Shown here: piece after piece, positions 7,494-18,059 of the stretch | Layout: the number at the start of each line of letters is the position of its first letter | Numbering within the stretch: position 1 is the first letter of the stretch | NCBI GenBank assembly: GCA_017557435.1 | Contig: JAFYYR010000014.1 | Span: 1-61,694 of the forward strand | DNA length: 61,694 nt | Direction of reading: 5' to 3' | Origin: Pseudobutyrivibrio sp. | Lineage (GTDB): Bacteria > Bacillota > Clostridia > Lachnospirales > Lachnospiraceae | The notes under the pieces: model-generated | What the model saw: the letters and a program-made list of their open reading frames with translations, nothing else | Databases searched by the model: none | Told to the model about the DNA's origin: nothing | Position numbers and translations under genes: made by a program

Positions 7494-9644
7494 TTATTTC
7501 TTTGAAAGCTTCATTGTAAGGGCTATCCTTCCCTTCTTCTCATCTACGGAAAGAACCTCCACATCTACAATATCTCCTACAGAAACCACCTCTAATGGAT
7601 GCTTAATGTAGCGATCGGTCATCTGAGAAATGTGTACCAAACCGTCCTGGTGAACTCCGATATCAACAAAGGCACCAAAGTCGATAACATTTCTGACTGT
7701 ACCCTTAAGCTGCATGCCTGGCTTTAAATCCTTCATTTCAAGGACATCACTCTTAAGGATAGGCTTTGGCATATCCTCACGTGGATCACGTCCTGGCTTC
7801 TCAAGCTCCTTAACAATATCCTCCAAAGTCATCTCACCAACCCCAAGCTCTGTGGATAAAGCCTTGATGTTAGTGATGCTCTTGTGGATATCCTTTAAAG
7901 TACCTGCTGCAATATCCTTTGTATCAAATCCAAGTCTCTCAAGAAGAGCCTTAGCAGCATCGTAGCTTTCTGGATGAACCGCTGTGGCATCAAGAGGATT
8001 CTTGCCACCAATTATTCTCATAAAGCCTGCGCACTGTTCAAAGGCCTTTGGTCCAAGCTTTGGAACCTTTTTAAGCTCGGCACGAGAATTGAATTTACCA
8101 TTCTCCTCACGGTATGCAACGATATTTTTAGCAAGTGTTTTGTTAATACCTGAAACATATTCAAGCAATGATGCAGATGCAGTATTTAAATCTACACCTA
8201 CTGCGTTAACGCATGTCTCCACCACTCCAGCAAGTGTCTCATCAAGCTTCTTCTGATTCATGTCGTGCTGGTACTGGCCAACGCCTACAGATTTTGGATC
8301 TATTTTTACAAGCTCAGCAAGTGGATCCTGAAGACGACGAGCCATAGATGTAGCACTACGCTGTCCCACATCAAAGCTAGGGAACTCCTCTGTTGCAAGC
8401 TTGCTGGCAGAATATACTGATGCACCTGCTTCATTTACAATGATGTACTCCACCTTTTCTGGAATCTCCTTAAGCATATCTACGATAATCTGCTCAGACT
8501 CACGGCTGGCAGTACCATTTCCAAGAGAGATAAGTGAAACATTATACTTTTTAATAAGAGCCTTGATAACCTTTTTTGTCTCCTCTACCTTGTTCTGAGG
8601 TGCTGTAGGATAAACTACTGTTGTATCAAGCACCTTACCTGTGGCATCAACAACTGCTATCTTGCAGCCTGTTCTAAAGGCAGGGTCCCAGCCAAGAACA
8701 TTACGTCCTGCGATAGGTGGCTGCATAAGAAGCTGTGTAAGATTCTTACCAAATACCTTTATCGCTCCATCCTCTGCCATCTCTGTAAGATTGTTTCGGA
8801 TTTCATTTTCAATGGAAGGCGCAATAAGTCTTGTGTATGCATCCTCGATTGTAGCCTGTAAAGTCTGATTCGTATTTACGTTATCTCTGCTGATAATTTT
8901 CTTCTCTAGGTATCTGAGAATATCCTCTACAGGAGCCTCGATAGATACCTTTAAAATCTTTTCCTTTTCACCACGGTTAAGGGCAAGAATTCTATGACCA
9001 GGAAGCTTAGCAATAGCCTCGTCGTAGTCGTAGTAATTCTCATATACAGATTCTGCCTGATCATCCTTAGCCTTTGAAATAATGCGGCCATTTTTAAATG
9101 TCTTTTCACGAATCCAAGTACGATAATCTGCATCATCAGAAATGCTCTCAGCAATAATATCGCAAGCACCAGCAATAGCATCCTCTGGTGTGTTAACTTC
9201 TTTTTCTGGATTGATAAATGCCTTAGCCTCATCCTCAAGAGACTTGTCTGTCATCTGAAGAATGATTATGTTAGCAAGTGGCTCTAAGCCCTTTTCCTTA
9301 GCAATAGTAGCGCGAGTTCTGCGCTTTGGTCTGTATGGGCGATATAAATCATCAACAGCCACCTGGGTTGTTGCCTCAAGAATAGCCTTTTTAAGCTCAT
9401 CTGTAAGAAGGCCCTGCTCCTCAATGGAAGCAAGACATGTTGCCTTTTTATCCTCTAAATTTCTTAAATAGGTAAGTCTCTCTGAAAGGGCACGTAACTG
9501 CTCATCATTAAGACCACCTGTAGCCTCTTTTCTATAGCGGGAAATAAATGGAACTGTATTCCCTTCATCCAATAATTTCACAGCAGCCTCAACCTGCGCA
9601 GGTCTAACTTGAAGCTCTGTCGCAATCTGTTTAGTAATATCCAT
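7494..9644 (-). CDS. tex: Tex-family RNA-binding transcription accessory protein
   Basis: Tex is a cytosolic nucleic-acid-binding protein linked to transcription and rRNA handling. The domain order is visible: an N-terminal helical region with VPFISRYRKEATGGL, a YqgF/RNase H-like domain (GWDPAFRTGCKIAVVD), two helix-hairpin-helix motifs (around GINKTLAKNIVAYRE and FNSRAELKKVPKLG) and a C-terminal S1 domain (GTVRNVIDFGAFVDIGVHQDG). The 716-aa length is normal. It starts 9 nt after the acyltransferase stop with AGGAG ahead of the ATG, so the two are probably one operon. No obvious terminator follows, although a 9-bp GATTATGTG/CACATAATC inverted repeat with a large loop lies at about 7420-7480. 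Confidence 0.95.
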   Translation of the reverse strand: MDITKQIATELQVRPAQVEAAVKLLDEGNTVPFISRYRKEATGGLNDEQLRALSERLTYLRNLEDKKATCLASIEEQGLLTDELKKAILEATTQVAVDDLYRPYRPKRRTRATIAKEKGLEPLANIIILQMTDKSLEDEAKAFINPEKEVNTPEDAIAGACDIIAESISDDADYRTWIREKTFKNGRIISKAKDDQAESVYENYYDYDEAIAKLPGHRILALNRGEKEKILKVSIEAPVEDILRYLEKKIISRDNVNTNQTLQATIEDAYTRLIAPSIENEIRNNLTEMAEDGAIKVFGKNLTQLLMQPPIAGRNVLGWDPAFRTGCKIAVVDATGKVLDTTVVYPTAPQNKVEETKKVIKALIKKYNVSLISLGNGTASRESEQIIVDMLKEIPEKVEYIIVNEAGASVYSASKLATEEFPSFDVGQRSATSMARRLQDPLAELVKIDPKSVGVGQYQHDMNQKKLDETLAGVVETCVNAVGVDLNTASASLLEYVSGINKTLAKNIVAYREENGKFNSRAELKKVPKLGPKAFEQCAGFMRIIGGKNPLDATAVHPESYDAAKALLERLGFDTKDIAAGTLKDIHKSITNIKALSTELGVGEMTLEDIVKELEKPGRDPREDMPKPILKSDVLEMKDLKPGMQLKGTVRNVIDFGAFVDIGVHQDGLVHISQMTDRYIKHPLEVVSVGDIVDVEVLSVDEKKGRIALTMKLSKK

Positions 9645-9653
9645 GTTGTACTC

Positions 9654-10700
9654 CTAGTTTTTATTTTTCACTTTTGACGAAAGAGATTTTACCACAATGG
9701 CGCCAACCCAGGTCAATGCCATAGCAAGCAACAATAGTGTAAATGTCTCTCTTCGGCTATATAAAGAAATATCATAATGCTTAAATAACAATATGATTAT
9801 CATATGGTGAACTAAAATTATATTCCAACTGATAGCGGAAATGTAAGTGATAACTTTATAAATTCTCTTCTCAGGATTAATATCTACATCCCTTATTGCT
9901 AAGAACATAGCAAGGGACCAAATGACACATACTATTTCAAATGGCTGATTTAAAACAACAGGAAAAACTGCTGTGTATCCTGCAAGAAGTAGATATACAA
10001 AAATAACCACTGACACTACTGTGCAAATGATTCTGATATTTTTAGAGACTGCCTTCTGTCCAATTACTTCATAAAGAACCATTCCAATATAGAAATATAA
10101 AAGGACAAATAAAGGATTGTGCTCCACCTGCATATCAAATGGATTGAAAATAAAAAGCATAAATCCGCTCCAAAGTGCAAGTACTACCAGCAATACATAT
10201 TTAGCCTTTTTAACAGCTTTAGCAAAAAGTGGGAAGAATATATAGCAAAATACGATGCAAGACATAAACCATTCACCTATAAGGTAAAAGCCTAGTCCTC
10301 CGCTCATCTCCTGAACCATGGCATCAACACCAAGTATGGTAAATACCAACATGTATAAAGAAGAAGTGCTTCCTGCTGCAACATTATTTACAGCAAAATA
10401 AGCAAGAAACATTATCGTATATGCGATGTAGAAAGGAATGAATAATCCCTTAAATCTTCTAATGTAATATTCCTTTAGTGGCAACTCATTCTCACGATTA
10501 TACATAAGTGCATAGCCAGAAATAATGAATAGGAATAGGCTGGCAGGTCGTGCCCAGATATTAGCAAAATAATTGATAGATGGCATAAGAGGATCTGTGC
10601 CCTGAGCCAAATTCAAATACTCTATACAGAAGTGATATAAAAATATAAAAATAACACCGATATCTCGAAGAATATCAAGGCCTATAATTCTTTTTTTCAT
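9654..10700 (-). CDS. Membrane acyltransferase, acyltransferase-3 family
   Basis: This is an integral membrane O-acyltransferase with about ten predicted helices across 348 aa. The family opening RIIGLDILRDIGVIFIFLYHF carries the RxxxxDxLR signature and a conserved histidine. Such enzymes acetylate or succinylate surface sugars or lipids; the substrate cannot be read from the sequence. It has its own promoter and precedes tex. No polysaccharide cluster surrounds it. Confidence 0.85.
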   Translation of the reverse strand: MKKRIIGLDILRDIGVIFIFLYHFCIEYLNLAQGTDPLMPSINYFANIWARPASLFLFIISGYALMYNRENELPLKEYYIRRFKGLFIPFYIAYTIMFLAYFAVNNVAAGSTSSLYMLVFTILGVDAMVQEMSGGLGFYLIGEWFMSCIVFCYIFFPLFAKAVKKAKYVLLVVLALWSGFMLFIFNPFDMQVEHNPLFVLLYFYIGMVLYEVIGQKAVSKNIRIICTVVSVVIFVYLLLAGYTAVFPVVLNQPFEIVCVIWSLAMFLAIRDVDINPEKRIYKVITYISAISWNIILVHHMIIILLFKHYDISLYSRRETFTLLLLAMALTWVGAIVVKSLSSKVKNKN

Positions 10701-10731
10701 ATAATTTTCTCCTACGGATTTTTACTAATTC

Positions 10732-10760
10732 AGTATATATAAAATAAAACTTCTTATCAA
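10732..10760 (-). promoter_or_regulatory. Promoter of the acyltransferase-tex pair
   Basis: On the minus strand there is TTGATA (10760-10755), a 17-bp spacer and TATACT (10737-10732), 31 nt upstream of the start codon. Confidence 0.65.
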
Positions 10761-10812
10761 CTTCATGGATTTTTTATATATGAGCATTTTAAATTTTCCA
10801 ATATTTTTTCTG

Positions 10813-10841
10813 TTGACAAGATAATTTTTAAGTGTTATAAC
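10813..10841 (+). promoter_or_regulatory. Promoter of the lipoprotein gene
   Basis: There is TTGACA (10813-10818), a 17-bp spacer and TATAAC (10836-10841), 38 nt before the ATG at 10880. It is divergent from the acyltransferase promoter about 52 bp away. Confidence 0.7.
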
Positions 10842-10879
10842 CGTATTACTACAAATCATACAGTTAGGAGATGCATTAT

Positions 10880-11479
10880 ATGAAAAAGAAATTAGTAGTA
10901 TTTATTATGACAATAGCAATGGGCGTATCCATTATTGCATGTGGAAAGAATGATGATTTTTATAATGAGGATAATGGATGTGGCGTATGCTTAGAGGATG
11001 GCGAAGCAGAGTGCGAAGCAGAGTGCGAAACAGCTGATGATTCGCTTATCACTGCAGACGACGAAGTATTAGAAGTAACAGTTGAAAATGAGAATGAAGG
11101 CATTAGCTTTTCTATTTTAGATGATGGCAAGACAGTTCTTGAGAAACTTGGCGAGCCTGCTAGCACAACTGATGACGGTGATTACCACACTAGCAAATAC
11201 TATAATGCAGGAGAATTGACATATAGCACTGAAGGAGATACTACAGAGATTGTTGAGTTCAAAAGCTTTAGTGATGCTTGGAAAACAAGCAAGGGAATTA
11301 CAATTGGTTCTACTGTAGATGAAATCTTAAGCGCTTACGGTGAGTCAGCCGACGAATATGATTCAGAAGACGGAGAACATATGATAAGTTACACTTACAC
11401 AAATGGCTATAGCATTTACTTTACTTTAAATGACAACAATGAGGTAGTATGCTTCCAGATGTGTCTTGGACGTGGCTAA
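10880..11479 (+). CDS. Secreted lipoprotein of unknown function
   Basis: The 199-aa product has a lipoprotein signal peptide (KKK, hydrophobic core, lipobox SIIAC at about residue 19), so it should be tethered outside the membrane. The following 40 residues are very acidic and contain cysteines (GCGVC, AECEAECE). The rest holds two similar units, GKTVLEKLGEPA and GITIGSTVDEILSAYGES, each followed by beta strands. That layout recalls BLIP/SmpA-like repeats, but the family is not certain. A 12-bp tandem repeat (11001-11024) encodes the EAEC duplication. ATG at 10880 is chosen because AGGAG lies 9 nt upstream; an earlier ATG overlaps that SD. It is one of two plus-strand genes here. Confidence 0.8.
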   Translation: MKKKLVVFIMTIAMGVSIIACGKNDDFYNEDNGCGVCLEDGEAECEAECETADDSLITADDEVLEVTVENENEGISFSILDDGKTVLEKLGEPASTTDDGDYHTSKYYNAGELTYSTEGDTTEIVEFKSFSDAWKTSKGITIGSTVDEILSAYGESADEYDSEDGEHMISYTYTNGYSIYFTLNDNNEVVCFQMCLGRG

Positions 11480-11515
11480 AAAAATTGGAGGTGCTTAATA
11501 GCACCTCCTTTTTTA
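11478..11515. terminator. Bidirectional terminator between lipoprotein gene and glp locus
   Basis: An 8-bp stem GGAGGTGC/GCACCTCC (11487-11508) is followed by six T on the plus strand and preceded by seven A and two T, giving AATTTTTTT in the minus direction. It serves the lipoprotein gene and the convergent DUF1667 gene. Confidence 0.85.
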
Positions 11516-11554
11516 TTTCATTTTAAAACGGACCACTAACCCCGTCCCCTAGGT

Positions 11555-11920
11555 TCATATTTTTTCTACGTTTCTGGTGGCAACTACGTCGACACCTGTT
11601 CCGCAGACATTTTTAACTACTATATCACCTATGCGGATTGGAGCTTGAAGAACTGCTGCATCAATTTCTTTCATGACTGCATCAATTTTATCCTTTGGGA
11701 TATTTGATTTAGTCTTTACTGATACACGAGGCTTGTCTCCCCCAAGTATGACAGCTGTGGATGTGACTGTACGCTCAGGATGTGTAACTTCATTTCTTGC
11801 ATATTTATCACCGATACCACAGGTGTTACCTGTCACTGAAACAACTTCTCCATTTTCTAATTCTACGGTAATGGCACAACCCATAGGGCAGCCGATACAT
11901 GTTAATTCTCTTTTTTCCAT
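11555..11920 (-). CDS. DUF1667 domain protein, glycerol-3-phosphate oxidation partner
   Basis: This 121-aa protein opens with the cysteine motif CIGCPMGC and has further cysteines (TCGIGDKYA, NVCGTG), matching the DUF1667 family of small redox-type proteins. The family is commonly found beside GlpA/GlpB-like flavoproteins in Clostridia, where a role as an iron-sulfur or electron-transfer subunit is proposed but not proven. It lies 13 bp after the GlpB-like gene and is the last gene of the glycerol operon. Confidence 0.85.
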   Translation of the reverse strand: MEKRELTCIGCPMGCAITVELENGEVVSVTGNTCGIGDKYARNEVTHPERTVTSTAVILGGDKPRVSVKTKSNIPKDKIDAVMKEIDAAVLQAPIRIGDIVVKNVCGTGVDVVATRNVEKI

Positions 11921-11933
11921 TGTCTGCCGCCTC

Positions 11934-13196
11934 CTATTCCTGCTCTATCTTTACTGTTATTTTCTTAAGTCCAGGCTTTTCAGCTAATTTATCCTTAAGT
12001 AATATAACCTGCTCCATTTCACCTGGAGCCATGATACGTTTCTTGTTGTGCATAACTCGCTCATCATCAAAGTAAACACTTACGAATGAGTCCTTGTATA
12101 CCGCTCCCACACGGAATCTAACAGTGAGCTTATCATCCATTCTGTCTATATTGATTGTAGATGGCACGGTGTATCTAGCACCTTCTGTTGCTATGATTTC
12201 AACATCTGATTTTGCGTCTGAAAGCTGACCCTTTACAAACTTGGCCGCATTTTGACCAGCTCTGTCTGCTTCCTCTGAAACGTAGTCCACAAGATCATGA
12301 ACATGAAGAACATTACCGCAAGCAAACACACCAGGAATATTTGTCTCAAGGGATTCATTTACTATTGGACCACTTGTGATAGGGCTCATCTCAACTCCTG
12401 CATTTCTTGAAAGCTCATTTTCAGGAATAAGTCCGCAGGAAAGAAGAAGTGTATCACATGTGTATCTCTCTTCTGTGCCAGGGATTGGCTTGCCCTTGCC
12501 ATCAACCTCTGCGATTGTGACAGCTGTTACCTTTTCCTTTCCCTCAATATCAACAACTGTATGGGAAAGCTTAAGAGGAATTCCAAAGTCATCAAGGCAC
12601 TGAACGATATTTCTCTTAAGTCCACCTGAGTATGGCATAAGCTCTGCCACTACCTTAACCTTTGCCCCCTCAAGTGTCATACGACGGGCCATAATAAGTC
12701 CAATATCACCAGAGCCTAGGATTACAACCTCACGCCCTGGCATATAGCCTTCTATATTTACCAGGCGCTGAGCAGTACCTGCTGAGAAAATTCCTGCAGG
12801 TCTAAAGCCTGGAATATTTAAAGCACCTCTTGGACGCTCTCTACAGCCCATTGCAAGGATTACAGCTCCAGCCTTAATTTGATACATTCCGTCCTCTCGG
12901 CTCATTGCTGTAACAACTCTGTCCTCAGATATATCCATAACCATTGTATTGAGCTTGTACTCTATTTTTGCATCAAGTACTTTTTCAATAAAACGATATG
13001 CATATTCTGGTCCAGTAAGCTCCTCTTTAAATGTGTGAAGGCCAAAGCCATTATGTATACACTGATTTAAAATTCCACCTAATTCCTTATCTCTTTCCAA
13101 TATAAGGATTTTATCTACTCCGGCATTTCGTGCTGCAACAGCTGCTGCAAGTCCTGCTGGGCCGCCGCCAACAATAACAATATCATAGTTCATCAT
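11934..13196 (-). CDS. FAD-dependent oxidoreductase, GlpB-like subunit
   Basis: The 420-aa product is a pyridine-nucleotide-disulfide-type flavoprotein with an FAD-binding GGGPAGLAAA at about residue 9, a second Rossmann motif (VVILGSGDIGLIMAR) near residue 150 and the FAD C-terminal GVFACGNVLHVHDLVD. In this context it probably takes electrons from the glycerol-3-phosphate dehydrogenase subunit and passes them to NAD(P) or another acceptor. Its start overlaps the stop of the GlpA-like gene by one base (TAATG-type), so they are translated together. Confidence 0.85.
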   Translation of the reverse strand: MMNYDIVIVGGGPAGLAAAVAARNAGVDKILILERDKELGGILNQCIHNGFGLHTFKEELTGPEYAYRFIEKVLDAKIEYKLNTMVMDISEDRVVTAMSREDGMYQIKAGAVILAMGCRERPRGALNIPGFRPAGIFSAGTAQRLVNIEGYMPGREVVILGSGDIGLIMARRMTLEGAKVKVVAELMPYSGGLKRNIVQCLDDFGIPLKLSHTVVDIEGKEKVTAVTIAEVDGKGKPIPGTEERYTCDTLLLSCGLIPENELSRNAGVEMSPITSGPIVNESLETNIPGVFACGNVLHVHDLVDYVSEEADRAGQNAAKFVKGQLSDAKSDVEIIATEGARYTVPSTINIDRMDDKLTVRFRVGAVYKDSFVSVYFDDERVMHNKKRIMAPGEMEQVILLKDKLAEKPGLKKITVKIEQE

Positions 13197-14656
13197 TACT
13201 GCTCGCCTCCCTTCTGATTTTTGGTGCGTTCAATAACGATGTTTGAACGTCCACCACTCTTTGTTATTTCTTCATATTCAAGGCCGAGCTCTCTGTGAAT
13301 AATTTCCATTGTCTTTGGAGAACAGAAACCTGCCTGACATCTTCCCATTCCAGCTCTCGTTCTTCTCTTTACACCGTCCAGTGAACGAGCTCCAAGTGGT
13401 CTGTGAATTGCATCAAGAATTTCTCCCTCGGAAATAGACTCACAGCGGCAAATAATGTTACCATATGCCGGATTTTTCTTGATTAACTCATTTCTTTCTT
13501 CAATGGATAGATTTTCTGGGTTCATTACATCCTTTCTTGTGCTAATCCAATTAGCCTTTGGTGTAAGTCCCATCATATCCTTTAACATATTGCCAACCAT
13601 CTCGCCTATGGCTGGACTTGATGTAAGACCTGGTGACTCAATAGCTGCACAATCAATGAAATGCTTAGCTCCCTTTACTTCGCCAATAATGAATTCGTGT
13701 CTTGCTTCGTGGGCACGAAGTCCTGCAAAGGATGTAATTACCTTTCTCATAGGAAGATTCTTCACATGATCATTTGCCTTTGCAATCAAATCATTGATTC
13801 CCTCAGCTGTTGTATTTGTTCCTTCTTTGTCATCAATATCAATAGCTGTAGGTCCTACAATAAGATTTCCATGAACAGTAGGTGATACAAGAACACCCTT
13901 ACCAAGATTAGTTGGCTGTGGGAAGATTGTATGGCTTACATGAGTTCCTACTTCCTTATCAAGCAAGCAGTAGTCTCCACGGCGAGGAATGATTTCAATT
14001 TTATCATCATCTTCACTTACCATATTGTGGATTACGCCTGAATACACACCTGCGGCATTTACCACATATCTAGAAACATACTCACCATTATTGGTGCGAA
14101 TGTGCCACATTCCGTCTTCGCCCTTTTTAATATCTTCTACCTTGGTATTAAATCTGAAATCAACTCCATTTACATTTGCATTTTCTGCCATAGCTATACA
14201 TAGCTTAAATGGGCAGATAATACCACCAGTTGGTGCATAAAGTGCTCCTTCTACATTGTCAGAAAGATTTGGTTCCATCTCTAGGGCTTCTTCACGGCTC
14301 AAGATTTTCATATCTTTTACGCCGTTTTTAATACCTCTGTCGTAAAGGTCCTGAAGTCCTGGAAGTGCTTCCTTGTGGATACACACAACCATTGAACCAT
14401 TTCTTTTAAACGGTATGTCCAAATCACGGCAGAGGTCGTCCATCATTTCATTTCCTCTGACATTTAATTTTGCCATTAATGAGCCAGCCGGTGCATCAAA
14501 GCCTGCATGGACAATTGCCGAATTAGCTTTCGAGGTACCCTCACATACATCCTCACATTTTTCTAGTACACAGACATTTGCCTCATAGCGTGAGAGTTCT
14601 CTTGCAATTGCGCTACCAGAAACGCCTGCGCCTATGATTATGACATCATACAACAT
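13196..14656 (-). CDS. glpA: Glycerol-3-phosphate dehydrogenase, GlpA-like, with BFD iron-sulfur domain
   Basis: This 486-aa flavoprotein oxidises glycerol 3-phosphate to dihydroxyacetone phosphate. It has an N-terminal FAD motif IIIGAGVSGSAIAREL, a DAO-type middle domain and a C-terminal BFD-like [2Fe-2S] domain with CRCE and GRCQAGFC cysteines (about residues 405-460). The order with the GlpB-like and DUF1667 genes suggests a three-subunit anaerobic enzyme. A terminator hairpin at 14687-14739 lies in its leader. The symbol is by similarity; L-2-hydroxyglutarate oxidase-type proteins share this fold, but the glycerol context decides. Confidence 0.85.
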   Translation of the reverse strand: MLYDVIIIGAGVSGSAIARELSRYEANVCVLEKCEDVCEGTSKANSAIVHAGFDAPAGSLMAKLNVRGNEMMDDLCRDLDIPFKRNGSMVVCIHKEALPGLQDLYDRGIKNGVKDMKILSREEALEMEPNLSDNVEGALYAPTGGIICPFKLCIAMAENANVNGVDFRFNTKVEDIKKGEDGMWHIRTNNGEYVSRYVVNAAGVYSGVIHNMVSEDDDKIEIIPRRGDYCLLDKEVGTHVSHTIFPQPTNLGKGVLVSPTVHGNLIVGPTAIDIDDKEGTNTTAEGINDLIAKANDHVKNLPMRKVITSFAGLRAHEARHEFIIGEVKGAKHFIDCAAIESPGLTSSPAIGEMVGNMLKDMMGLTPKANWISTRKDVMNPENLSIEERNELIKKNPAYGNIICRCESISEGEILDAIHRPLGARSLDGVKRRTRAGMGRCQAGFCSPKTMEIIHRELGLEYEEITKSGGRSNIVIERTKNQKGGEQ

Positions 14657-14686
14657 AGTTTTTTCTCCTACCTTTTACATATTTTG

Positions 14687-14739
14687 AAAAAAGGAGTCGG
14701 CAATTAGACGCATCTCATCATGCGTTCAATACCGACTCC
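14687..14739 (-). terminator. Leader terminator upstream of glpA, probable GlpP target
   Basis: On the minus strand an 8-bp outer stem GGAGTCGG/CCGACTCC encloses an inner ACGCAT/ATGCGT hairpin with loop GATGAG, and six T follow. It lies between glpF and glpA, 31 nt from the glpA start. GlpP of B. subtilis acts on terminators in the glpD and glpFK leaders, so antitermination here is a direct inference. The glpP leader has the same nested design and GATGAG element. Confidence 0.75.
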
Positions 14740-14782
14740 AATCCTCAGTGTATCAATAATAAAGTTTTAAAATGGTTACAGG

Positions 14783-14801
14783 TTCAGTATTGAATACTGA
14801 A
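14783..14801. repeat. 19-bp perfect inverted repeat in the glpF-glpA spacer
   Basis: TTCAGTATT and AATACTGAA flank a single central base. It sits between glpF and the leader terminator. It may be an operator or an mRNA hairpin; no U-run follows. A smaller CACAGA/TCTGTG hairpin (14816-14834) lies right behind the glpF stop. Confidence 0.5.
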
Positions 14802-14842
14802 TTAATAATAACTTACACAGATTATATTTCTGTGAACAATGT

Positions 14843-15571
14843 TTAACCAAACATCTGAGCTGCAGCAAGTGCGTTGTAAAGAAGGGATGCAACAACACCA
14901 CCACAGATAGGTGCTACAGCTGGAATCCATCCATAACTCCAATTTCCATTCTTCTTACCAAAGTTAGGTGCTAAGCAAAGGTAAGCAATACGAGGAGCTG
15001 TATCTCTTGCTGCATTCATTGCGTATCCTGTAAGACCGCCAAATGAAGCACCACAAGCAACGATTACGCCATATACAAGTACCCAAACTGTACGGTCAGA
15101 ACCTGCAGGAATAAGTGCAAGTGTAAATACAAGAATAAATGTAGCTACGAACTCTGACATAAAGTTAAGGAACTGATTTGGTATAGAAGGTGCTGTACAG
15201 AAGCAGCCTCTAACAACATCATCTTCAGCAGTAGCTTTGATATGATCATGATAAAGAAGCATCAAAATAGCTGCACCAACGAAACCACCCAGCATCTGAG
15301 CAACTATCTGTCCTGGAACTGTGCTCCAGTCACCACTTCTGATTGCAATACCAATTGTAACTGCAGGGTTGAATGCTGAAGGGCATCCTGTGAAATTGCT
15401 CATTGCAAATGCAGGAACCATAACGGCCATTCCCCATCCAATAAGGATATGAACAGCTCCGCCGCCCTTAAATCCTGACTTATTTAAGGAAACGTTACAG
15501 CATACACCATCGCCAAGTAATACAAGAATAATTGTACCGATAAACTCACCTACATAAACTGACATATTCAT
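14843..15571 (-). CDS. glpF: Glycerol uptake facilitator (aquaglyceroporin)
   Basis: GlpF is a six-helix MIP channel for passive glycerol entry. The two pore half-helices are readable as NPAVTIG-type (SAFNPAVTIGIA, near residue 68) and NAARDTAPR (near residue 185), the latter with the D that marks aquaglyceroporins. The length of 242 aa is usual. It follows glpK by 21 bp; AGGGGG precedes ATG AAT ATG, so either methionine may be used. Confidence 0.93.
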   Translation of the reverse strand: MNMSVYVGEFIGTIILVLLGDGVCCNVSLNKSGFKGGGAVHILIGWGMAVMVPAFAMSNFTGCPSAFNPAVTIGIAIRSGDWSTVPGQIVAQMLGGFVGAAILMLLYHDHIKATAEDDVVRGCFCTAPSIPNQFLNFMSEFVATFILVFTLALIPAGSDRTVWVLVYGVIVACGASFGGLTGYAMNAARDTAPRIAYLCLAPNFGKKNGNWSYGWIPAVAPICGGVVASLLYNALAAAQMFG

Positions 15572-15592
15572 TACCCCCTTTAATGAAATTTT

Positions 15593-17134
<1,542 letters not shown>

Positions 17135-17155
17135 TTAGGAGAAGGCTTTTAGCAC

Positions 17156-17734
17156 TTATAGCTGCCAGACATCTTCATTGGTGGTAGACACTGCCAGCAC
17201 CCCATTATTAAGTGCATTCATAACATCATCTCTGTCGCTAATTAGTCCCCCCGCTAAGACAGGAACTCTACTAGCTTTGTTCACCCTCTTGATAATCTTT
17301 GGTAAGACTATTCCAGGAAGAATCTCGATGACATCTGGTGTAGATATTCCATGACGGTCTTGCTTTTCAATATTCACAAGAGCCATGCTGTCAATAACAA
17401 AATATCTAAGCACCGTGTACAAGCCCAACTCCTTGGCCCGTCCAATGAGATTGCCTTTGGTGGTGATAATACCGTCTGCCTCAGTATTATTTTTGATAAA
17501 GTCGACGGAGATTTCCTTGGTGTTATTGAGGCCTGTAATTAAATCCAGATGCACCATGGCCACCTTATCAGCTGCTTTGATTTGACGTACAATCTCCGGA
17601 ATCGTACAAACATCTCCATATAGTATGAAGATTATCTCGCAATCAGTCTTTAAGGCATGGGCCAAACCCTCGTCGTTCTTTATGGCTGCGATAACTGGAT
17701 TAACCTCCAGCTTCTCGATGAATTCTCTATGCAT
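17156..17734 (-). CDS. glpP: Glycerol-3-phosphate-responsive antiterminator
   Basis: GlpP is a TIM-barrel-like RNA-binding regulator that, with bound glycerol 3-phosphate, lets RNA polymerase pass leader terminators of glp genes. The family segments are visible: PVIAAIKND near residue 13, FILYGDVCTI, MVHLDLITGLNNTKEISVDFI, DGIITTKGNLI, and the phosphate-binding PVLAGGLISDRDDV near residue 167. The length of 192 aa is normal. It is the first gene of the glycerol operon and has a nested terminator in its own leader, implying self-control. Confidence 0.95.
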   Translation of the reverse strand: MHREFIEKLEVNPVIAAIKNDEGLAHALKTDCEIIFILYGDVCTIPEIVRQIKAADKVAMVHLDLITGLNNTKEISVDFIKNNTEADGIITTKGNLIGRAKELGLYTVLRYFVIDSMALVNIEKQDRHGISTPDVIEILPGIVLPKIIKRVNKASRVPVLAGGLISDRDDVMNALNNGVLAVSTTNEDVWQL

Positions 17735-17774
17735 TATCTACTCCTCCCTAGCACCTTTGCCTATGTTTAGGCAC

Positions 17775-17829
17775 AAAAAAAGAACATGCCTAAAGGAGCA
17801 AGAGCTCATCTCTTGTCACAGCCACATTC
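17775..17829 (-). terminator. Leader terminator upstream of glpP
   Basis: On the minus strand an outer stem (GAATGTGGC with GGCATGTTC, one mismatch and two G-U pairs) encloses a CAAGAG/CTCTTG hairpin whose loop region reads GATGAG, and seven T follow. A competing TTTAGGCA/TGCCTAAA stem spans the U-run and would break this terminator, giving a plausible antiterminated state. Confidence 0.7.
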
Positions 17830-17866
17830 TCATCTCTCACGGGCATTTATTAACTTATCTGATTAA

Positions 17867-17895
17867 ATCATAACGCAGTTATAGGTAAATATCAA
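17867..17895 (-). promoter_or_regulatory. Promoter of the glycerol operon
   Basis: On the minus strand there is TTGATA (17895-17890), a 17-bp spacer and TATGAT (17872-17867). It predicts a leader of about 125 nt before glpP. The 164 bp between it and the thrH terminator (17896-18059) show no gene or signal I can name. Confidence 0.7.
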
Positions 17896-18059
17896 CATAT
17901 ATTTTTCTCATAATTTCACTTATGTGTGCATAATTGCCTAATATTGTCATTGTCATAATATTAACAATCTGTCAACTTTGCACTAGTTAAGACGGTTTCC
18001 GAACTTTAATTATTGGACAGTCTGCCCTTTTTACCTCAAAAATCACTAAAATTAGGCAT

